64,000 nucleotides of DNA, taken from positions 124,001 to 188,000 of the forward strand of contig NZ_JPRF03000014.1 in the NCBI RefSeq assembly GCF_001188955.3, written 5' to 3'. The position numbers and the translations under genes were made by a program. The stretch comes from Kitasatospora aureofaciens (GTDB lineage: Bacteria > Actinomycetota > Actinomycetes > Streptomycetales > Streptomycetaceae). Below the pieces are notes generated by a model. That model saw nothing but the letters and a program-made list of their open reading frames with translations. It ran no database searches and was not told where the DNA came from. Positions 7,504 to 15,810 of this stretch are shown here, piece by piece; position 1 is the first letter of the stretch, and each line of letters begins with the position of its first letter.

Positions 7504-8175
7504 TCAGGCCTCCGGCGCCTGCGCCTCCCACAGGTCGGCGAACATCCGGTCCAGGTGCTCCTCGCCGACCGGCGGGACCGGCAGCGGGTGGGTGGCCCGG
7601 GCGCGGAAGCCGTCCAGCAGCAGGGCGAGGTAGCGGCGCCAGAGGTCGGGGCGCAGCTCGGTGGCGGCGGGCAGAGCGCGGCAGAGCGGGCCGAGCAGGA
7701 AGAGCAGGTCCATGGTGACCACGTCGCGCCGCATGCTGCCCTGTTCCTGGGCGCGGGCGATCAGGGCGCCGACGGTGGCGGCGTGCCCACGGCTGATCTC
7801 GGTCATGCCGGGGACGGTCGGGATGGCCCGGGTGACCAGGTCGTTGATGCCCCGGTCGGCGGCGACGAGTTCGAAGATCCGCTCGAAGTAGCGCTCCAGG
7901 CCGGTCCAGGCGTCCTCGGCGGCGAGCGCCTCCTGCCCGGCCGCGGCCAGTCCGGCCCCGGCGTCCGCGAAGACCTCGGCGACCAGCGCCTCGCGGGTCG
8001 GGAAGTTCCGGTAGAGGGTGGCGTTGCCGACGCCGGCCTCCTTGGCGATCTGGTCCAGCGGAACGTCGAGGCCGTGCCGGGAGAACATCTCCCGGGCGGC
8101 GGCCAGCAGCAGGTCCCGGTTGCGCTGCGCGTCGCGCCGGAGTCGTCCCGGGGGGTTCGCGCTGCTCTGTGCCAT
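7504..8175 (-). CDS. TetR/AcrR family transcriptional regulator
   Basis: This 223-residue protein has an N-terminal TetR helix-turn-helix (RDLLLAAAREMFSRHGLDVP, then IAKEAGVGNATLYRNFPTR) and an all-helical ligand-binding C-terminus. The C-terminal pattern (LFLLGPLCRALP, DLWRRYLALLLDGFRA) resembles the SbtR-like subgroup. It is divergent from the MOSC-domain gene with 120 bp between starts and is a candidate regulator of it and of itself. The ligand is unknown. Confidence 0.88.
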   Translation of the reverse strand: MAQSSANPPGRLRRDAQRNRDLLLAAAREMFSRHGLDVPLDQIAKEAGVGNATLYRNFPTREALVAEVFADAGAGLAAAGQEALAAEDAWTGLERYFERIFELVAADRGINDLVTRAIPTVPGMTEISRGHAATVGALIARAQEQGSMRRDVVTMDLLFLLGPLCRALPAATELRPDLWRRYLALLLDGFRARATHPLPVPPVGEEHLDRMFADLWEAQAPEA

Positions 8176-8295
8176 GCGCAGACCCTAGCAACCGCGCCGC
8201 CGCAGGGGGCCGTCGGCTCGACGACCGGGCCGACAACTACCCTACGGGCAATGATCAGGAGCGGTCCGGAGCGGCCGCGGGGGTACGGGGGCGGC

Positions 8296-9111
8296 ATGGC
8301 CACGGTGACGGAGTTGCGGTACTACCCGGTGAAGGGCTGTGCCGGAGTGCGGGTCGAGCAGGCGGAGTTGACCCCGGCCGGGCTGGCCCACGACCGGGCC
8401 TTCATGGTGGTGGACGAGCGGGGCGTGTTCCGTTCCCAGCGGCGCGACGCACTGCTGGCCACCGTCCGTCCGACGGTGGAGCCGGGCGAGCGGCTGGCCC
8501 TCGCCGCCCCCGGGGTGGAACCGGTGGCGTTTTCCGTGGACACCGTGGGCCCGCGCCGCAAGGTGGAGTTGTTCGGCGCACCCTTCCTCGCCGTCGACCA
8601 GGGCGACGAGGCGGCTGACTGGCTCTCCCGGGTGCTGGGCGTTCCCAGCCGGCTGGTCCGGGTGCCGCCGGAGCACGACCGGGTGACCGACGGGCTGAAC
8701 CCGGGGACGTCCGGCTTCGCCGACAGCAGCGCGGTGCACCTGCTGTCCCGTTCCAGCCTGGACGACTTCAACGAGCGCACCGGCGGAGCGCCGCTGCCCG
8801 TGGAGCGGTTCCGCCCCAACCTGGTGGTGGACGGCTGGCCGGAGCCGCACACCGAGGACCTGCTGCGCCGGTTCACCGTCGGCGGCGCCGAGTTGGGCTA
8901 CACGAAGCTGGCGATCCGGTGCTCGGTGACGCTGGTGGACCAGTCCACCGGCGCCAAGGCGGGCCCGGAGCCGCTGCGCACCCTGGCACGCTACCGCCGG
9001 GCGGCGGCCGGCGGGGTCGCGTTCGGCAGCAAGTTCTCGGTGCTGCGCCCGGGCACGCTGCGGGTCGGGGACGAGCTGACGGTGAGCGACTGGGGGTCGT
9101 CCGAGCTGTAG
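8296..9111 (+). CDS. MOSC domain-containing protein (YcbX/mARC-like)
   Basis: This 271-residue protein has an N-terminal MOSC beta-barrel (ELRYYPVKGCAGVRVEQAEL, GLAHDRAFMVVDERG) and a C-terminal MOSC domain (DSSAVHLLSRSSLDDFNERT, RFRPNLVVDG). Near the end is ALAIRCSVTLVDQSTG-like sequence, with Cys in the position that coordinates molybdenum in mARC/YcbX. Such proteins reduce N-hydroxylated compounds with a ferredoxin or reductase partner. I prefer the ATG at 8296; an in-frame ATG at 8251 adds 15 residues but has no ribosome site. A TetR gene is divergent. Confidence 0.85.
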   Translation: MATVTELRYYPVKGCAGVRVEQAELTPAGLAHDRAFMVVDERGVFRSQRRDALLATVRPTVEPGERLALAAPGVEPVAFSVDTVGPRRKVELFGAPFLAVDQGDEAADWLSRVLGVPSRLVRVPPEHDRVTDGLNPGTSGFADSSAVHLLSRSSLDDFNERTGGAPLPVERFRPNLVVDGWPEPHTEDLLRRFTVGGAELGYTKLAIRCSVTLVDQSTGAKAGPEPLRTLARYRRAAAGGVAFGSKFSVLRPGTLRVGDELTVSDWGSSEL

Positions 9112-9137
9112 CCCGCCTTCGACGAACCGCGTGCCGC

Positions 9138-9177
9138 GTCCGTGGCCCCGGCGGGGACGCCCGCCGGGGCCACGGAC
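9138..9177. terminator. Strong bidirectional terminator
   Basis: An 18-bp perfect inverted repeat (left arm 9138-9155, right arm 9160-9177) with a GACG loop lies between the convergent MOSC and RNase Sa genes, 14 bp from the latter's stop. It can serve both transcripts. Confidence 0.85.
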
Positions 9178-9190
9178 CTGCCGGCGGACG

Positions 9191-9583
9191 TCAGCAGGTC
9201 TGGTCGATCAGGGAGAACGTGGCGTAGTGGTCGCCGGTGTAGTAGTCCTCCTGGGTGGCCTCACCGGTGATGATCCGGCGGGTACCGCGAGTCCGGGCGC
9301 CCGGGGTGATGACGGTGTACTCGTGGTAGTACCCGTACGACTGGGTGGGCAGGACGCTCTCTCTGTTCTGGAACACCACGCCGTCCTGCGAGTACGGGAA
9401 CGGACCGTCCGAGGCGATCAGGTTAAGGGTGTCGGTGGCCTCCGGCGGAAGCGCGGACAGGCACACCGTGCCGCTCACGTCGGCGTGCGCCTCGGTGGCG
9501 ACGGCGACAGGAGCGAGGGTCATCAGGGCGACGGCGGTGATGGCGGCAGCGCGGGTCTTCCACGCGCGTAGAGTGCGGGTCAT
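9191..9583 (-). CDS. rnaSA: Secreted guanyl-specific ribonuclease Sa
   Basis: The 130-residue precursor has a signal peptide (charged MTRTLRAWKTRA, hydrophobic core, AHA cleavage site near residue 34) and a 96-residue mature enzyme starting DVSGTVCLSALPPEATD. In mature numbering the catalytic Glu54, Arg69 and His85 and the disulfide partners Cys7 and Cys96 are all in place. The whole sequence matches RNase Sa of Streptomyces (Kitasatospora) aureofaciens as I remember it. It cleaves RNA 3' of guanosine outside the cell. The start at 9583 follows a GGGGGC ribosome site; an upstream in-frame ATG at 9631 would spoil the signal peptide. No barstar-like inhibitor gene is adjacent. Confidence 0.96.
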   Translation of the reverse strand: MTRTLRAWKTRAAAITAVALMTLAPVAVATEAHADVSGTVCLSALPPEATDTLNLIASDGPFPYSQDGVVFQNRESVLPTQSYGYYHEYTVITPGARTRGTRRIITGEATQEDYYTGDHYATFSLIDQTC

Positions 9584-9612
9584 GCCCCCAGTGTGTCGAG
9601 CCACCGACAACC

Positions 9613-9627
9613 TCGAAAGGCTTTCGA
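9613..9627. promoter_or_regulatory. Perfect palindrome in the RNase Sa promoter region
   Basis: TCGAAAG-G-CTTTCGA is a 7+1+7 palindrome 30 bp upstream of the RNase Sa start, next to a short T-rich stretch (9631-9636). It sits where an operator would be expected. It may also affect the rightward carboxyltransferase transcript, whose start is 240 bp away. The cognate regulator is unknown. Confidence 0.45.
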
Positions 9628-9866
9628 ACACTTTTTACCGGCGGGTAACTCTCGCTTTCCATAAGCGACTTGAGCTGTACGTCGACCTCCGGTGACACAC
9701 CGTCGGGGCCGCCCACGAACCGCCCGTCCCGCCCTTGGGTCGACCGCCGTCGAACTACTGCAGGCCCCGCTGTCGGGCTGCTCACACCTTCACAGCACTC
9801 CCACAACGGCCCGCCCGCGCCGCATAGAGTGACGGACCGGGTCGGACCGGAACGATCTCTGACGGG

Positions 9867-11558
9867 GTGGACATGGATACGGGCAGCAGCACGGGTTCGG
9901 GCACGGCTTCGGGTTCGGGTTCGGGTTCGGCCGTCGGCAGGGCCACAGGCGCGGGTTCGGCCGTCGGCAGGGGCACGGCGCTGACCGCCCACCAGCTGAT
10001 CGGACTGCTGGTCGACCCGGGCGGCTTCCACAGCTGGGACGAGCCACTCACCGCGCCGCCGTCCGGGTCGGCACCCACGCCCGCACCGCCCAGCACGTCG
10101 CTTTCCGCGCTGTCCGCCTCGGCGCCCACCGATCCCGGCTACCGCGCCTCGCTCGACCGGGCCCGCGACCGCACCGGTCTGGACGAGGCCGTGCTCACCG
10201 GCCTCGGTCTGGTCGACGGACGACCGGTCGCCCTGGTCGCCTCCGAATTCGGTTTCCTCGGCGGCTCCATCGGCGTCGCCACCGCCGAACGGATCACCCG
10301 GGCCGTCGAGCGCGCCACCGCCGAGCGGCTCCCGCTGCTCGCCCTGCCGGTCTCCGGCGGCACCAGGATGCAGGAGGGCTCGGCGGCCTTCCTCTGCATG
10401 CTCCGCATCACCGCCGCCGTCCAGGCCCACCGCGCGGCCGGCCTCCCCTACCTCACCTATCTGCGCAACCCGACCATGGGCGGGGTCTTCGCCTCCTGGG
10501 GCACCCTCGGCCAGCTGGTCTTCGCCGAGCCGGGCGCCCGGCTCGGCTTCCTCGGCCCGCGGGTCTACGAGGAGCTGCGCGGCGTGGAGCTGCCGGCCGA
10601 CGTCCAGCTGGCCGAGACGCTCGCCGGGCACGGGCTGGTGGACGCCGTGGTACCGCCGCAGGAGCTGCGCGAACTGCTCCGCCGCACGCTCTCCGTCCTC
10701 GGCACGGCGCCTCCCCCTCACAGGGGTACGGCCGGGTCCGCACCCAGCGGTCCCGCTCGGTCCGACCACCCCGTCGAGCAGCCCGCCCCGCACCCCGACG
10801 CCTGGGACTCCGTCCGCCGCACCCGCCGTCCCGACCGCCCCGGCACCCGCGAGCTGCTGCGCCGCACCGCCGAGGAGCTGGTGCTGCTGGACGCGCCCGG
10901 CGGCCGCGCCGGCGCACTGGTCCGGGCGCTCGCCGTACTCGGCGGCCGGCCCGTCCTGGTCGTCGGCCAGCAGCGGCAGACCCCGGAGCACGAGCGCCCC
11001 TTCACCGCCGCCGACCTGCGGGCCGTCCGGCACACGGCGCGCCTGGCCGAGCAGCTGCGCCTACCGCTGGTCACCGTGGTGGACACGGCCGGGGCCGAAC
11101 TGTCCGCGCAGGCCGAGCTGGACGGGATCGCCGTGGAGATCGCGCACTGTCTTACCACCCTGCTCGCACTGCGCACGCCCGTCCTCGCCGTCCTGCTCGG
11201 TCAGGGGTCCGGCGGCGGCGCACTGGCACTGCTCCCCGCCGACCGGGTGCTCGCCGCCGGCCACGCCTGGCTGGCGCCGCTGCCGCCGGAGGGCGCCTCG
11301 GCGATCGTGCACCGGGACGGCGCGCACGCCGCCGAGCTGGCCCGGGCCCAGGGCATCGGCGCCCACGACCTGGCGCGGGTCGGGCTCGTGGACGAGGTCA
11401 TCCCGGAGCTGCCGGACGCCGCCGAGGAGCCGGAGTCCTTCTGCGCGCGCCTGGGAGCGGCGCTCAACGCGGCGCTCGCCGAGCTGTCGGTCACCGGCGA
11501 GGCGGACCGGCTCGCCGCCCGGGCGCTCCGGCACCGGCGCCTCGGCGACCGTCGGTGA
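9867..11558 (+). CDS. Fused acyl-CoA carboxylase carboxyltransferase (AccD-AccA-like)
   Basis: This 563-residue protein joins two crotonase-fold carboxyltransferase halves. The N-terminal half has EFGFLGGSIGVATAERITRA, PVSGGTRMQEG and TYLRNPTMGGVFASWG as in AccD. The C-terminal half has TVVDTAGAELSAQAE and VLLGQGSGGGALALLPADRV as in AccA. It should transfer carboxyl groups from biotin to an acyl-CoA, but no biotin carboxylase or BCCP gene is nearby. The AccD zinc finger is missing. The first 45 residues are a low-complexity Gly/Ser/Thr stretch coded by GGTTCG repeats; the start may be GTG 9867 or ATG 9873. Confidence 0.82.
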   Translation: MDMDTGSSTGSGTASGSGSGSAVGRATGAGSAVGRGTALTAHQLIGLLVDPGGFHSWDEPLTAPPSGSAPTPAPPSTSLSALSASAPTDPGYRASLDRARDRTGLDEAVLTGLGLVDGRPVALVASEFGFLGGSIGVATAERITRAVERATAERLPLLALPVSGGTRMQEGSAAFLCMLRITAAVQAHRAAGLPYLTYLRNPTMGGVFASWGTLGQLVFAEPGARLGFLGPRVYEELRGVELPADVQLAETLAGHGLVDAVVPPQELRELLRRTLSVLGTAPPPHRGTAGSAPSGPARSDHPVEQPAPHPDAWDSVRRTRRPDRPGTRELLRRTAEELVLLDAPGGRAGALVRALAVLGGRPVLVVGQQRQTPEHERPFTAADLRAVRHTARLAEQLRLPLVTVVDTAGAELSAQAELDGIAVEIAHCLTTLLALRTPVLAVLLGQGSGGGALALLPADRVLAAGHAWLAPLPPEGASAIVHRDGAHAAELARAQGIGAHDLARVGLVDEVIPELPDAAEEPESFCARLGAALNAALAELSVTGEADRLAARALRHRRLGDRR

Positions 11559-12056
11559 CCGCGGGTGAGCCGGGACGGTCGGGGCGTGACCGGATTCTGT
11601 GGTGCCGGACACAGATCGTCAGTACCCAAAGTACTGTGAGCGGTTCGTCTGGTCACCGCCCCCGCCCCCAAGCGGTGAGTGCGCTCACAGCGGATTCACG
11701 GCTACGACGGATGGTAGTGATGGGCGCACAGCGGTTTCCGCACCCGCCACATTCCCTGCCCACGGCGTCCTGACCGACGTTCGCCCAGGTCAGGGACTGT
11801 ACCAGCGACGGCAGCCGGCACCCCTTCGAATCCATGGCGACCGCCGTGCGTACGACCGTGCGTCGTACCAAGGGGGTCTTGGCGGGGGCCGATCCGGTCT
11901 GGCAACAATGGCTCTCGTCGTCAGCCGCACCGGCTCCTGTCCCGCCGGTGAACGGCTTGCCGCCGAGTCGCGCTCCACAACCGCAACGGCCCCTGTCCGG
12001 CCCGTGGTCCTGGGCGGGGCGCGACTCGGCCCAACCCGATTGAGGTCCTGCCCTAC
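11559..12056. other. Long intergenic region with small palindromes
   Basis: No convincing gene is seen in these 498 bp. They hold a perfect hairpin CAGTAC-CCAAA-GTACTG near 11620-11636 and a perfect palindrome GTGAG-TGCG-CTCAC at 11675-11688, a candidate operator. The rest is probably promoter and 5' leader of the lytic transglycosylase-like gene. I looked for a ydaO-type riboswitch here and did not find its hallmarks. Confidence 0.5.
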
Positions 12057-12452
12057 ATGCCCGCTTTCAAGCTCCGTATGCGCACTTCCGCCGCGATCCT
12101 CGCCGGCGCCGCTGGTCTGACCGCCCTGGGCGCGGGTGTGCTGCCCGCCACCGCCAACGCCGCCACCGCCTCCCCGAAGGCCATCGCCGCCCGGATCGTC
12201 CCGGCGAACCAGCTGGCCTCGTTCAGCCAGATCATCTCCCACGAGTCCGGCTGGAACGTGACCGCGACCAACCCGAGCTCGGGCTCCTACGGACTGGGCC
12301 AGGCGCTGCCGGCCTCCAAGATGGCCTCCGCCGGCGCGGACTGGAAGACCAACCCGGCCACCCAGATCAAGTGGGCGCTGGACTACATGAACACCCGCTA
12401 CGGCAGCCCGAACGCCGCCTGGGCCTTCTGGCAGACCCACCACTGGTACTGA
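12057..12452 (+). CDS. Secreted lytic transglycosylase-like protein (SLT/Rpf-like fold)
   Basis: This 131-residue exported protein has a signal peptide (AILAGAAGLTALGAGVLPA ending near ATANA, residue 36) and a compact lysozyme-like domain. The motif SFSQIISHESGWNV contains the likely catalytic Glu63. It is followed by SYGLGQALPASKM and TQIKWALDYMNTRYG, ending AWAFWQTHHWY. Proteins of this type cleave peptidoglycan glycan strands during growth, germination or division. No LysM or other wall-binding module is present. A GAGGTCC ribosome site precedes the ATG, and a strong terminator follows. Confidence 0.85.
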   Translation: MPAFKLRMRTSAAILAGAAGLTALGAGVLPATANAATASPKAIAARIVPANQLASFSQIISHESGWNVTATNPSSGSYGLGQALPASKMASAGADWKTNPATQIKWALDYMNTRYGSPNAAWAFWQTHHWY

Positions 12453-12544
12453 GCCGACCGACCACCGGCCTAACCGGCTTCCACCCGTCTCCTGACCATT
12501 TCCCCCCTCACCCCGGGGGTCGGACAGGGACCACCGGGGTGACC

Positions 12545-12590
12545 CGACAGGGCCCGGGCCCGCGCGAACCGCGTGGCCCGGGCCCTGTCG
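12545..12590. terminator. Strong hairpin terminator
   Basis: A 16-bp perfect stem (12545-12560 with 12575-12590, CGACAGGGCCCGGGCC in the left arm) with a 14-base loop lies after the transglycosylase-like gene. It can serve the convergent HD-domain gene as well. Confidence 0.85.
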
Positions 12591-12680
12591 CACTTGCCGC
12601 GACGTCCGCCGCCCGCCATCCGCTCTCCCCCGTCCCCCGTCGGCTGTCCCCCGTCAGCTGTCCGCTGTCCGCTCTACGGT

Positions 12681-13139
12681 TCAGAGCTCACCGGTGAGCC
12701 CCAGCAGCTCCCGCATCCGCGCGTACTTGGCCGTCAGCCGCTCCGCGGTCGCCCGGTCCAGCGCGGCCAGCCGGGACGGGTCGGAGTTGTGTGCGAGGTC
12801 GGCGCGCTTGACCAGCAGCGCGCCGGGCGTGGCCAGGATGCGCGCGGTGTACGCCTCGACCGGCTCCTCGGGCCGCCGGGTGAGCGCGTCCACGATCGCC
12901 TTGGTCGCCTCCGGCAGCGCGGCCCCCGCCAGCCACTCCCGGCTCAGCCGCCCGTCCTCGACGGTGTCGTGCAGCCAGCCCGCCGCGATCTGCGCCTCAC
13001 TGCCGCCGCGGGCCGCCGTCCCCTCGGCGACCGCGGCGATGTGCTCGCCGTACGGATGGCCGTTCTTGTCCACCTGCCCCTCGTGGGCACGGCGCGCGAT
13101 GGTCTCCACCTCGGACAGGCTCAGGTACTGGTCCTCCAC
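12681..13139 (-). CDS. Small HD-domain protein ((p)ppGpp-hydrolase-like)
   Basis: This 152-residue protein is almost only an HD domain: AHEGQVDKNGHPYGEHIAAV near the N-terminus, GWLHDTVEDG (His57-Asp58) in the middle, and VKRADLAHNSDPSRLAALD further on. These are the metal-binding and substrate segments seen in the RelA/SpoT hydrolase domain and in stand-alone Mesh1-type alarmone hydrolases. No synthetase, TGS or ACT domain is present. Alarmone hydrolysis is inferred; other phosphohydrolase substrates are possible. An AEC transporter gene is divergent. Confidence 0.75.
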   Translation of the reverse strand: MEDQYLSLSEVETIARRAHEGQVDKNGHPYGEHIAAVAEGTAARGGSEAQIAAGWLHDTVEDGRLSREWLAGAALPEATKAIVDALTRRPEEPVEAYTARILATPGALLVKRADLAHNSDPSRLAALDRATAERLTAKYARMRELLGLTGEL

Positions 13140-13209
13140 CGGCTCATCGTAAGCCCGTCCGCCGGGCGGCTCTCCGGCACGTCCCGGCGGGCTCCGGTTC
13201 CCGTCCTCG

Positions 13210-13258
13210 TCAGTGGCCCCTTGACCGGCCCGTTGATCAACTCGTCGAAGGCCACTGA
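13210..13258. promoter_or_regulatory. Nested inverted repeats between HD and AEC genes
   Basis: TCAGTGGCC (13210-13218) is the perfect complement of GGCCACTGA (13250-13258). Between them lies a perfect 10-bp palindrome GTTGATCAAC (13232-13241). The position in a 220-bp divergent spacer suggests regulator binding or an mRNA leader structure for the AEC gene. Confidence 0.4.
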
Positions 13259-13359
13259 TTTACTCCTCCGGGGGTTCTCGGCGGTCCCGGTGGTCCTGCG
13301 CCCTCGGGCGGGCGACACCCGCCGCACCCGGCAGACCCGTACGAGCGATCCGAGGAACC

Positions 13360-14286
13360 ATGCCCGCCCTCCATCCGCTGCTGTCCGCCTTCGCCCCGAT
13401 CTGGGCCCTCACCGCAGTCGGCTACCTCGTCGCCCGTGCCGGGCTGATCGGGCCGCAGGCGGAGATGGTGCTGACCCGCTACGTCTTCCACGTCGCGATG
13501 CCGGCCGCCCTCTTCCTGATGATCGCCCGCACCCCGCTGGGCCACTTCGCCAACCCGTCGATGCTCGCGTTCGTGGCCGGCGCCGCCGTCGCGACCGGCC
13601 TCGGGCTGCTCGCCGGGCGCGTGCTCTTCCGGCGCGAACGCGGCGAACTGGCGATCGGTGCGATGGCCGCCGGTTACGTCAACTCCGCCAACCTCGGCAT
13701 CCCGGTGACCATGCAGGTCGTCGGCGACGCCTCCTTCGTCGGACCGGTGATCCTCTTCCAGATCCTGCTGGTCACCCCGGCCGTCCTGGCCGTCCTGGAC
13801 AGCGGCGCGGCCGGCCGACGGGCCCTGCTCACCCTGCCGCTGCGCAACCCGGTCCTGCTCGCCACCGCGCTCGGCGCCCTCGCCTCCGCGACCGGGCTGC
13901 ACCTTCCCGCCGAGCTCCACCACTCCGCCGAACTGCTCGGCGGCGCCGGAGTGCCGACCGCCCTGGTCGCCCTCGGCATGTCGTTGCACAACCGGCCGCC
14001 GGCCGACGGCCTCTCCCGCCGCGTCGAGGTCGGGCTGACCGTCGCGATCAAGACCCTGGTCCAGCCGCTGGTCACCCTGCTCGTGGCCGGCCCGGTGCTC
14101 CACCTTCCCGCCCACCAGCTGCTCACCGTGGTGCTCTTCTCCGCCCTGCCGACGGCGCAGAACATCTACACCTACGCCCGCGAGTACGGGCAGGGCACCG
14201 ACCTCGCCCGGGACACGGTGCTCTGGTCGACGCTGGTGTCGATGGTGACCCTGTCCGTGATCGCCTGGACCCTCGGACCCGCGTGA
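13360..14286 (+). CDS. AEC family transporter (auxin efflux carrier type)
   Basis: This 308-residue integral membrane protein has about ten hydrophobic segments in the 5+5 arrangement of the AEC/MdcF family. The conserved start is PIWALTAVGYLVARAGLIGP. The asparagine-rich mid segment MAAGYVNSANLGIPV is diagnostic, and ALPTAQNIYTYAREY appears in the second half. Members export or import small organic anions such as malonate or malate. No substrate clue comes from the neighbours. A GAGGA ribosome site precedes the ATG. Confidence 0.88.
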   Translation: MPALHPLLSAFAPIWALTAVGYLVARAGLIGPQAEMVLTRYVFHVAMPAALFLMIARTPLGHFANPSMLAFVAGAAVATGLGLLAGRVLFRRERGELAIGAMAAGYVNSANLGIPVTMQVVGDASFVGPVILFQILLVTPAVLAVLDSGAAGRRALLTLPLRNPVLLATALGALASATGLHLPAELHHSAELLGGAGVPTALVALGMSLHNRPPADGLSRRVEVGLTVAIKTLVQPLVTLLVAGPVLHLPAHQLLTVVLFSALPTAQNIYTYAREYGQGTDLARDTVLWSTLVSMVTLSVIAWTLGPA

Positions 14287-14320
14287 CCTCCTCCCTCCTG
14301 CGCCCCGCCTTCCCGACTGC

Positions 14321-14809
14321 TCACTCCCGCCGGGCGGCGGCCACCACGGAGGTCATCGCCTCCAGAAAGCGGCGGGCCGTCGCCAGCTCGGCCGCGTCGA
14401 ACCGGTCCATCGCCGCGACCAGGTCCCCGATCAGCCCGCCGAAGAAGCCCTGACCCAGCTCCATCGCCCGCTCCTCCACCATCAGCCGGATCCTGCGCCG
14501 GTCCTCCGGATCGCGCTCGCGGCGGATCAGCCCGAGCCGCTCCAACCGGTCCACCAGGCCGGTGGTGCCCGCCGAGTTCAGCCGCAGCGCCTCCCCGAGC
14601 CGGCCCGGGGTGACCACCTCCCCGGCCCGGGCGGCGTCCAGCAGGTGGATCAGCGCCCGCAGGTCGGTCGGATGCAGACCACTGCGAGCCGCGAACTCAG
14701 CCCCGAACAGGTCGAGTTCGACCGTCAGACCGCGCAGCAGGTGTACCAGCCGCATCGGCTCCCCAACCTCGGACACCCTCTCGTCCTTCCTCGGGCACGT
14801 ACGTGCCAT
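14321..14809 (-). CDS. MarR family transcriptional regulator
   Basis: This 162-residue winged-helix protein has the MarR core: LHPTDLRALIHLL, the recognition helix LGEALRLNSAGTTGLVDRLE, and the wing LGLIRRERDPEDRRRIRLMV. It is divergent from an alpha/beta hydrolase gene, with 110 bp between starts holding repeated operator-like sites. The most likely arrangement is repression of itself and the hydrolase, relieved by a small-molecule ligand. Start at 14809 gives a nine-residue charged leader; a GTG start at 14773 is an alternative. Confidence 0.88.
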   Translation of the reverse strand: MARTCPRKDERVSEVGEPMRLVHLLRGLTVELDLFGAEFAARSGLHPTDLRALIHLLDAARAGEVVTPGRLGEALRLNSAGTTGLVDRLERLGLIRRERDPEDRRRIRLMVEERAMELGQGFFGGLIGDLVAAMDRFDAAELATARRFLEAMTSVVAAARRE

Positions 14810-14855
14810 TATTCTCTCGTTCAGCGAGATACTTGTTCAACGAGTGATTCAGCGA
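14794..14855. promoter_or_regulatory. Operator array between MarR gene and hydrolase gene
   Basis: A perfect 14-bp palindrome GGCACGTACGTGCC (14794-14807) overlaps the MarR start codon. Next come two 13-bp half-palindromic copies, CTCGTTCAGCGAG (14816-14828) and CTTGTTCAACGAG (14832-14844), 16 bp apart. A weaker third copy (GATTCAGCGAC) lies near 14846-14856. The array covers the likely promoters of both genes. Confidence 0.55.
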
Positions 14856-14919
14856 CTGATCCAGCAGCTGATCGCGTGCGTCACCCGCACGTGATCACAC
14901 CACGCCGCGGAGGCCCATC

Positions 14920-15810
14920 ATGTCCGCCCGCACCGCCCCGTCCCACCCGGCGCGCCTCGCGCCCTTCCTCGCCGCGTACGACGCACTCCTCGCCCGCTGG
15001 CCCGTACCGGTCGAGCCGCTCACCGTCCGAACCGCCCACGGCACCACCCGGATCAACGCCTGCGGCCCCGCCGACGGCCACCCCCTCGTCCTGCTCCACG
15101 GCGGCGGCGCCACCTCCGCCATGTGGTACGCCAACGCCGGTGCCCTGGCCGAGGCGGGCCACCGCGTCCTCGCCGTCGACCTGATCGGCGACCCCGGGCG
15201 CAGCGTCCACGACGGCACCCCACTCGGCGACGTCCCCGGCCTGCTCGGCTGGCTCGACGCCGTGCTCGACCAACTGGGCATTCCCGCCGCCCACTTCTGC
15301 GGCCACTCGTACGGCGGCTGGATCGCCCTCGAGTACACCCTGCACACCCCCACCCGGGTCAGCAGCCTCACCCTGCTCGACCCCACCCAGTGCTTCGCCG
15401 GCTACCGCCCCGGCTACCTCCTGCGCGCCCTGCCCCTCTTCCTCCCCGGCCGCACCCCGCCCCGCGCCCGCAACTTCCTGGACTGGGAAGCCGCCCCCGG
15501 CTCCCACACCGACACCGACTGGCGCGAGCTCTACGCCCTCGGCTACGCCGACTTCCCCGCCTCCCCCGTCATCACCGGCCCCCGCCCCACCCCCACCCGG
15601 CTCCGCACCCTCACCGCCCCCCTCCTCGCCCTCTACGCCGAACACTCCCGCGCCCACGACCCCCACCGCACCGCCGCCGCCACCCGCCACACCCTCCCCC
15701 ACGCCACCGTCACCACCATCCCGGGCGCCTCCCACCACACCCTCCCCATGGCCGCCGCCCCGGAGGTCAACCACCACCTCCTCAACTTCCTCCCCCCACC
15801 TCACCCCTGA
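14920..15810 (+). CDS. Alpha/beta-fold hydrolase
   Basis: This 296-residue protein has LVLLHGGGATSAMW (oxyanion region), the nucleophile elbow GHSYGG (Ser about 129) and a C-terminal IPGASHHTLP that supplies the catalytic His. It resembles esterases and C-C hydrolases of the broad family. The divergent MarR regulator and its operator array indicate inducible expression, possibly by a toxic substrate. Base composition of the last third becomes extremely C-rich on the plus strand. Confidence 0.82.
   Translation: MSARTAPSHPARLAPFLAAYDALLARWPVPVEPLTVRTAHGTTRINACGPADGHPLVLLHGGGATSAMWYANAGALAEAGHRVLAVDLIGDPGRSVHDGTPLGDVPGLLGWLDAVLDQLGIPAAHFCGHSYGGWIALEYTLHTPTRVSSLTLLDPTQCFAGYRPGYLLRALPLFLPGRTPPRARNFLDWEAAPGSHTDTDWRELYALGYADFPASPVITGPRPTPTRLRTLTAPLLALYAEHSRAHDPHRTAAATRHTLPHATVTTIPGASHHTLPMAAAPEVNHHLLNFLPPPHP

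Noticed and set aside
9423-11033. A 536-codon minus-strand frame across the carboxyltransferase and RNase Sa region
   Set aside because: It is Gly/Arg/Ala-rich and lies opposite two well-supported genes, the usual high-GC shadow.
11559-12056. A second c-di-AMP riboswitch before the lytic transglycosylase-like gene
   Set aside because: Genes of this type often carry one, but I could not find the GGGGTGAA, GGGCAACTCC or CCCGACAGCT landmarks that are clear upstream of the M23 gene.
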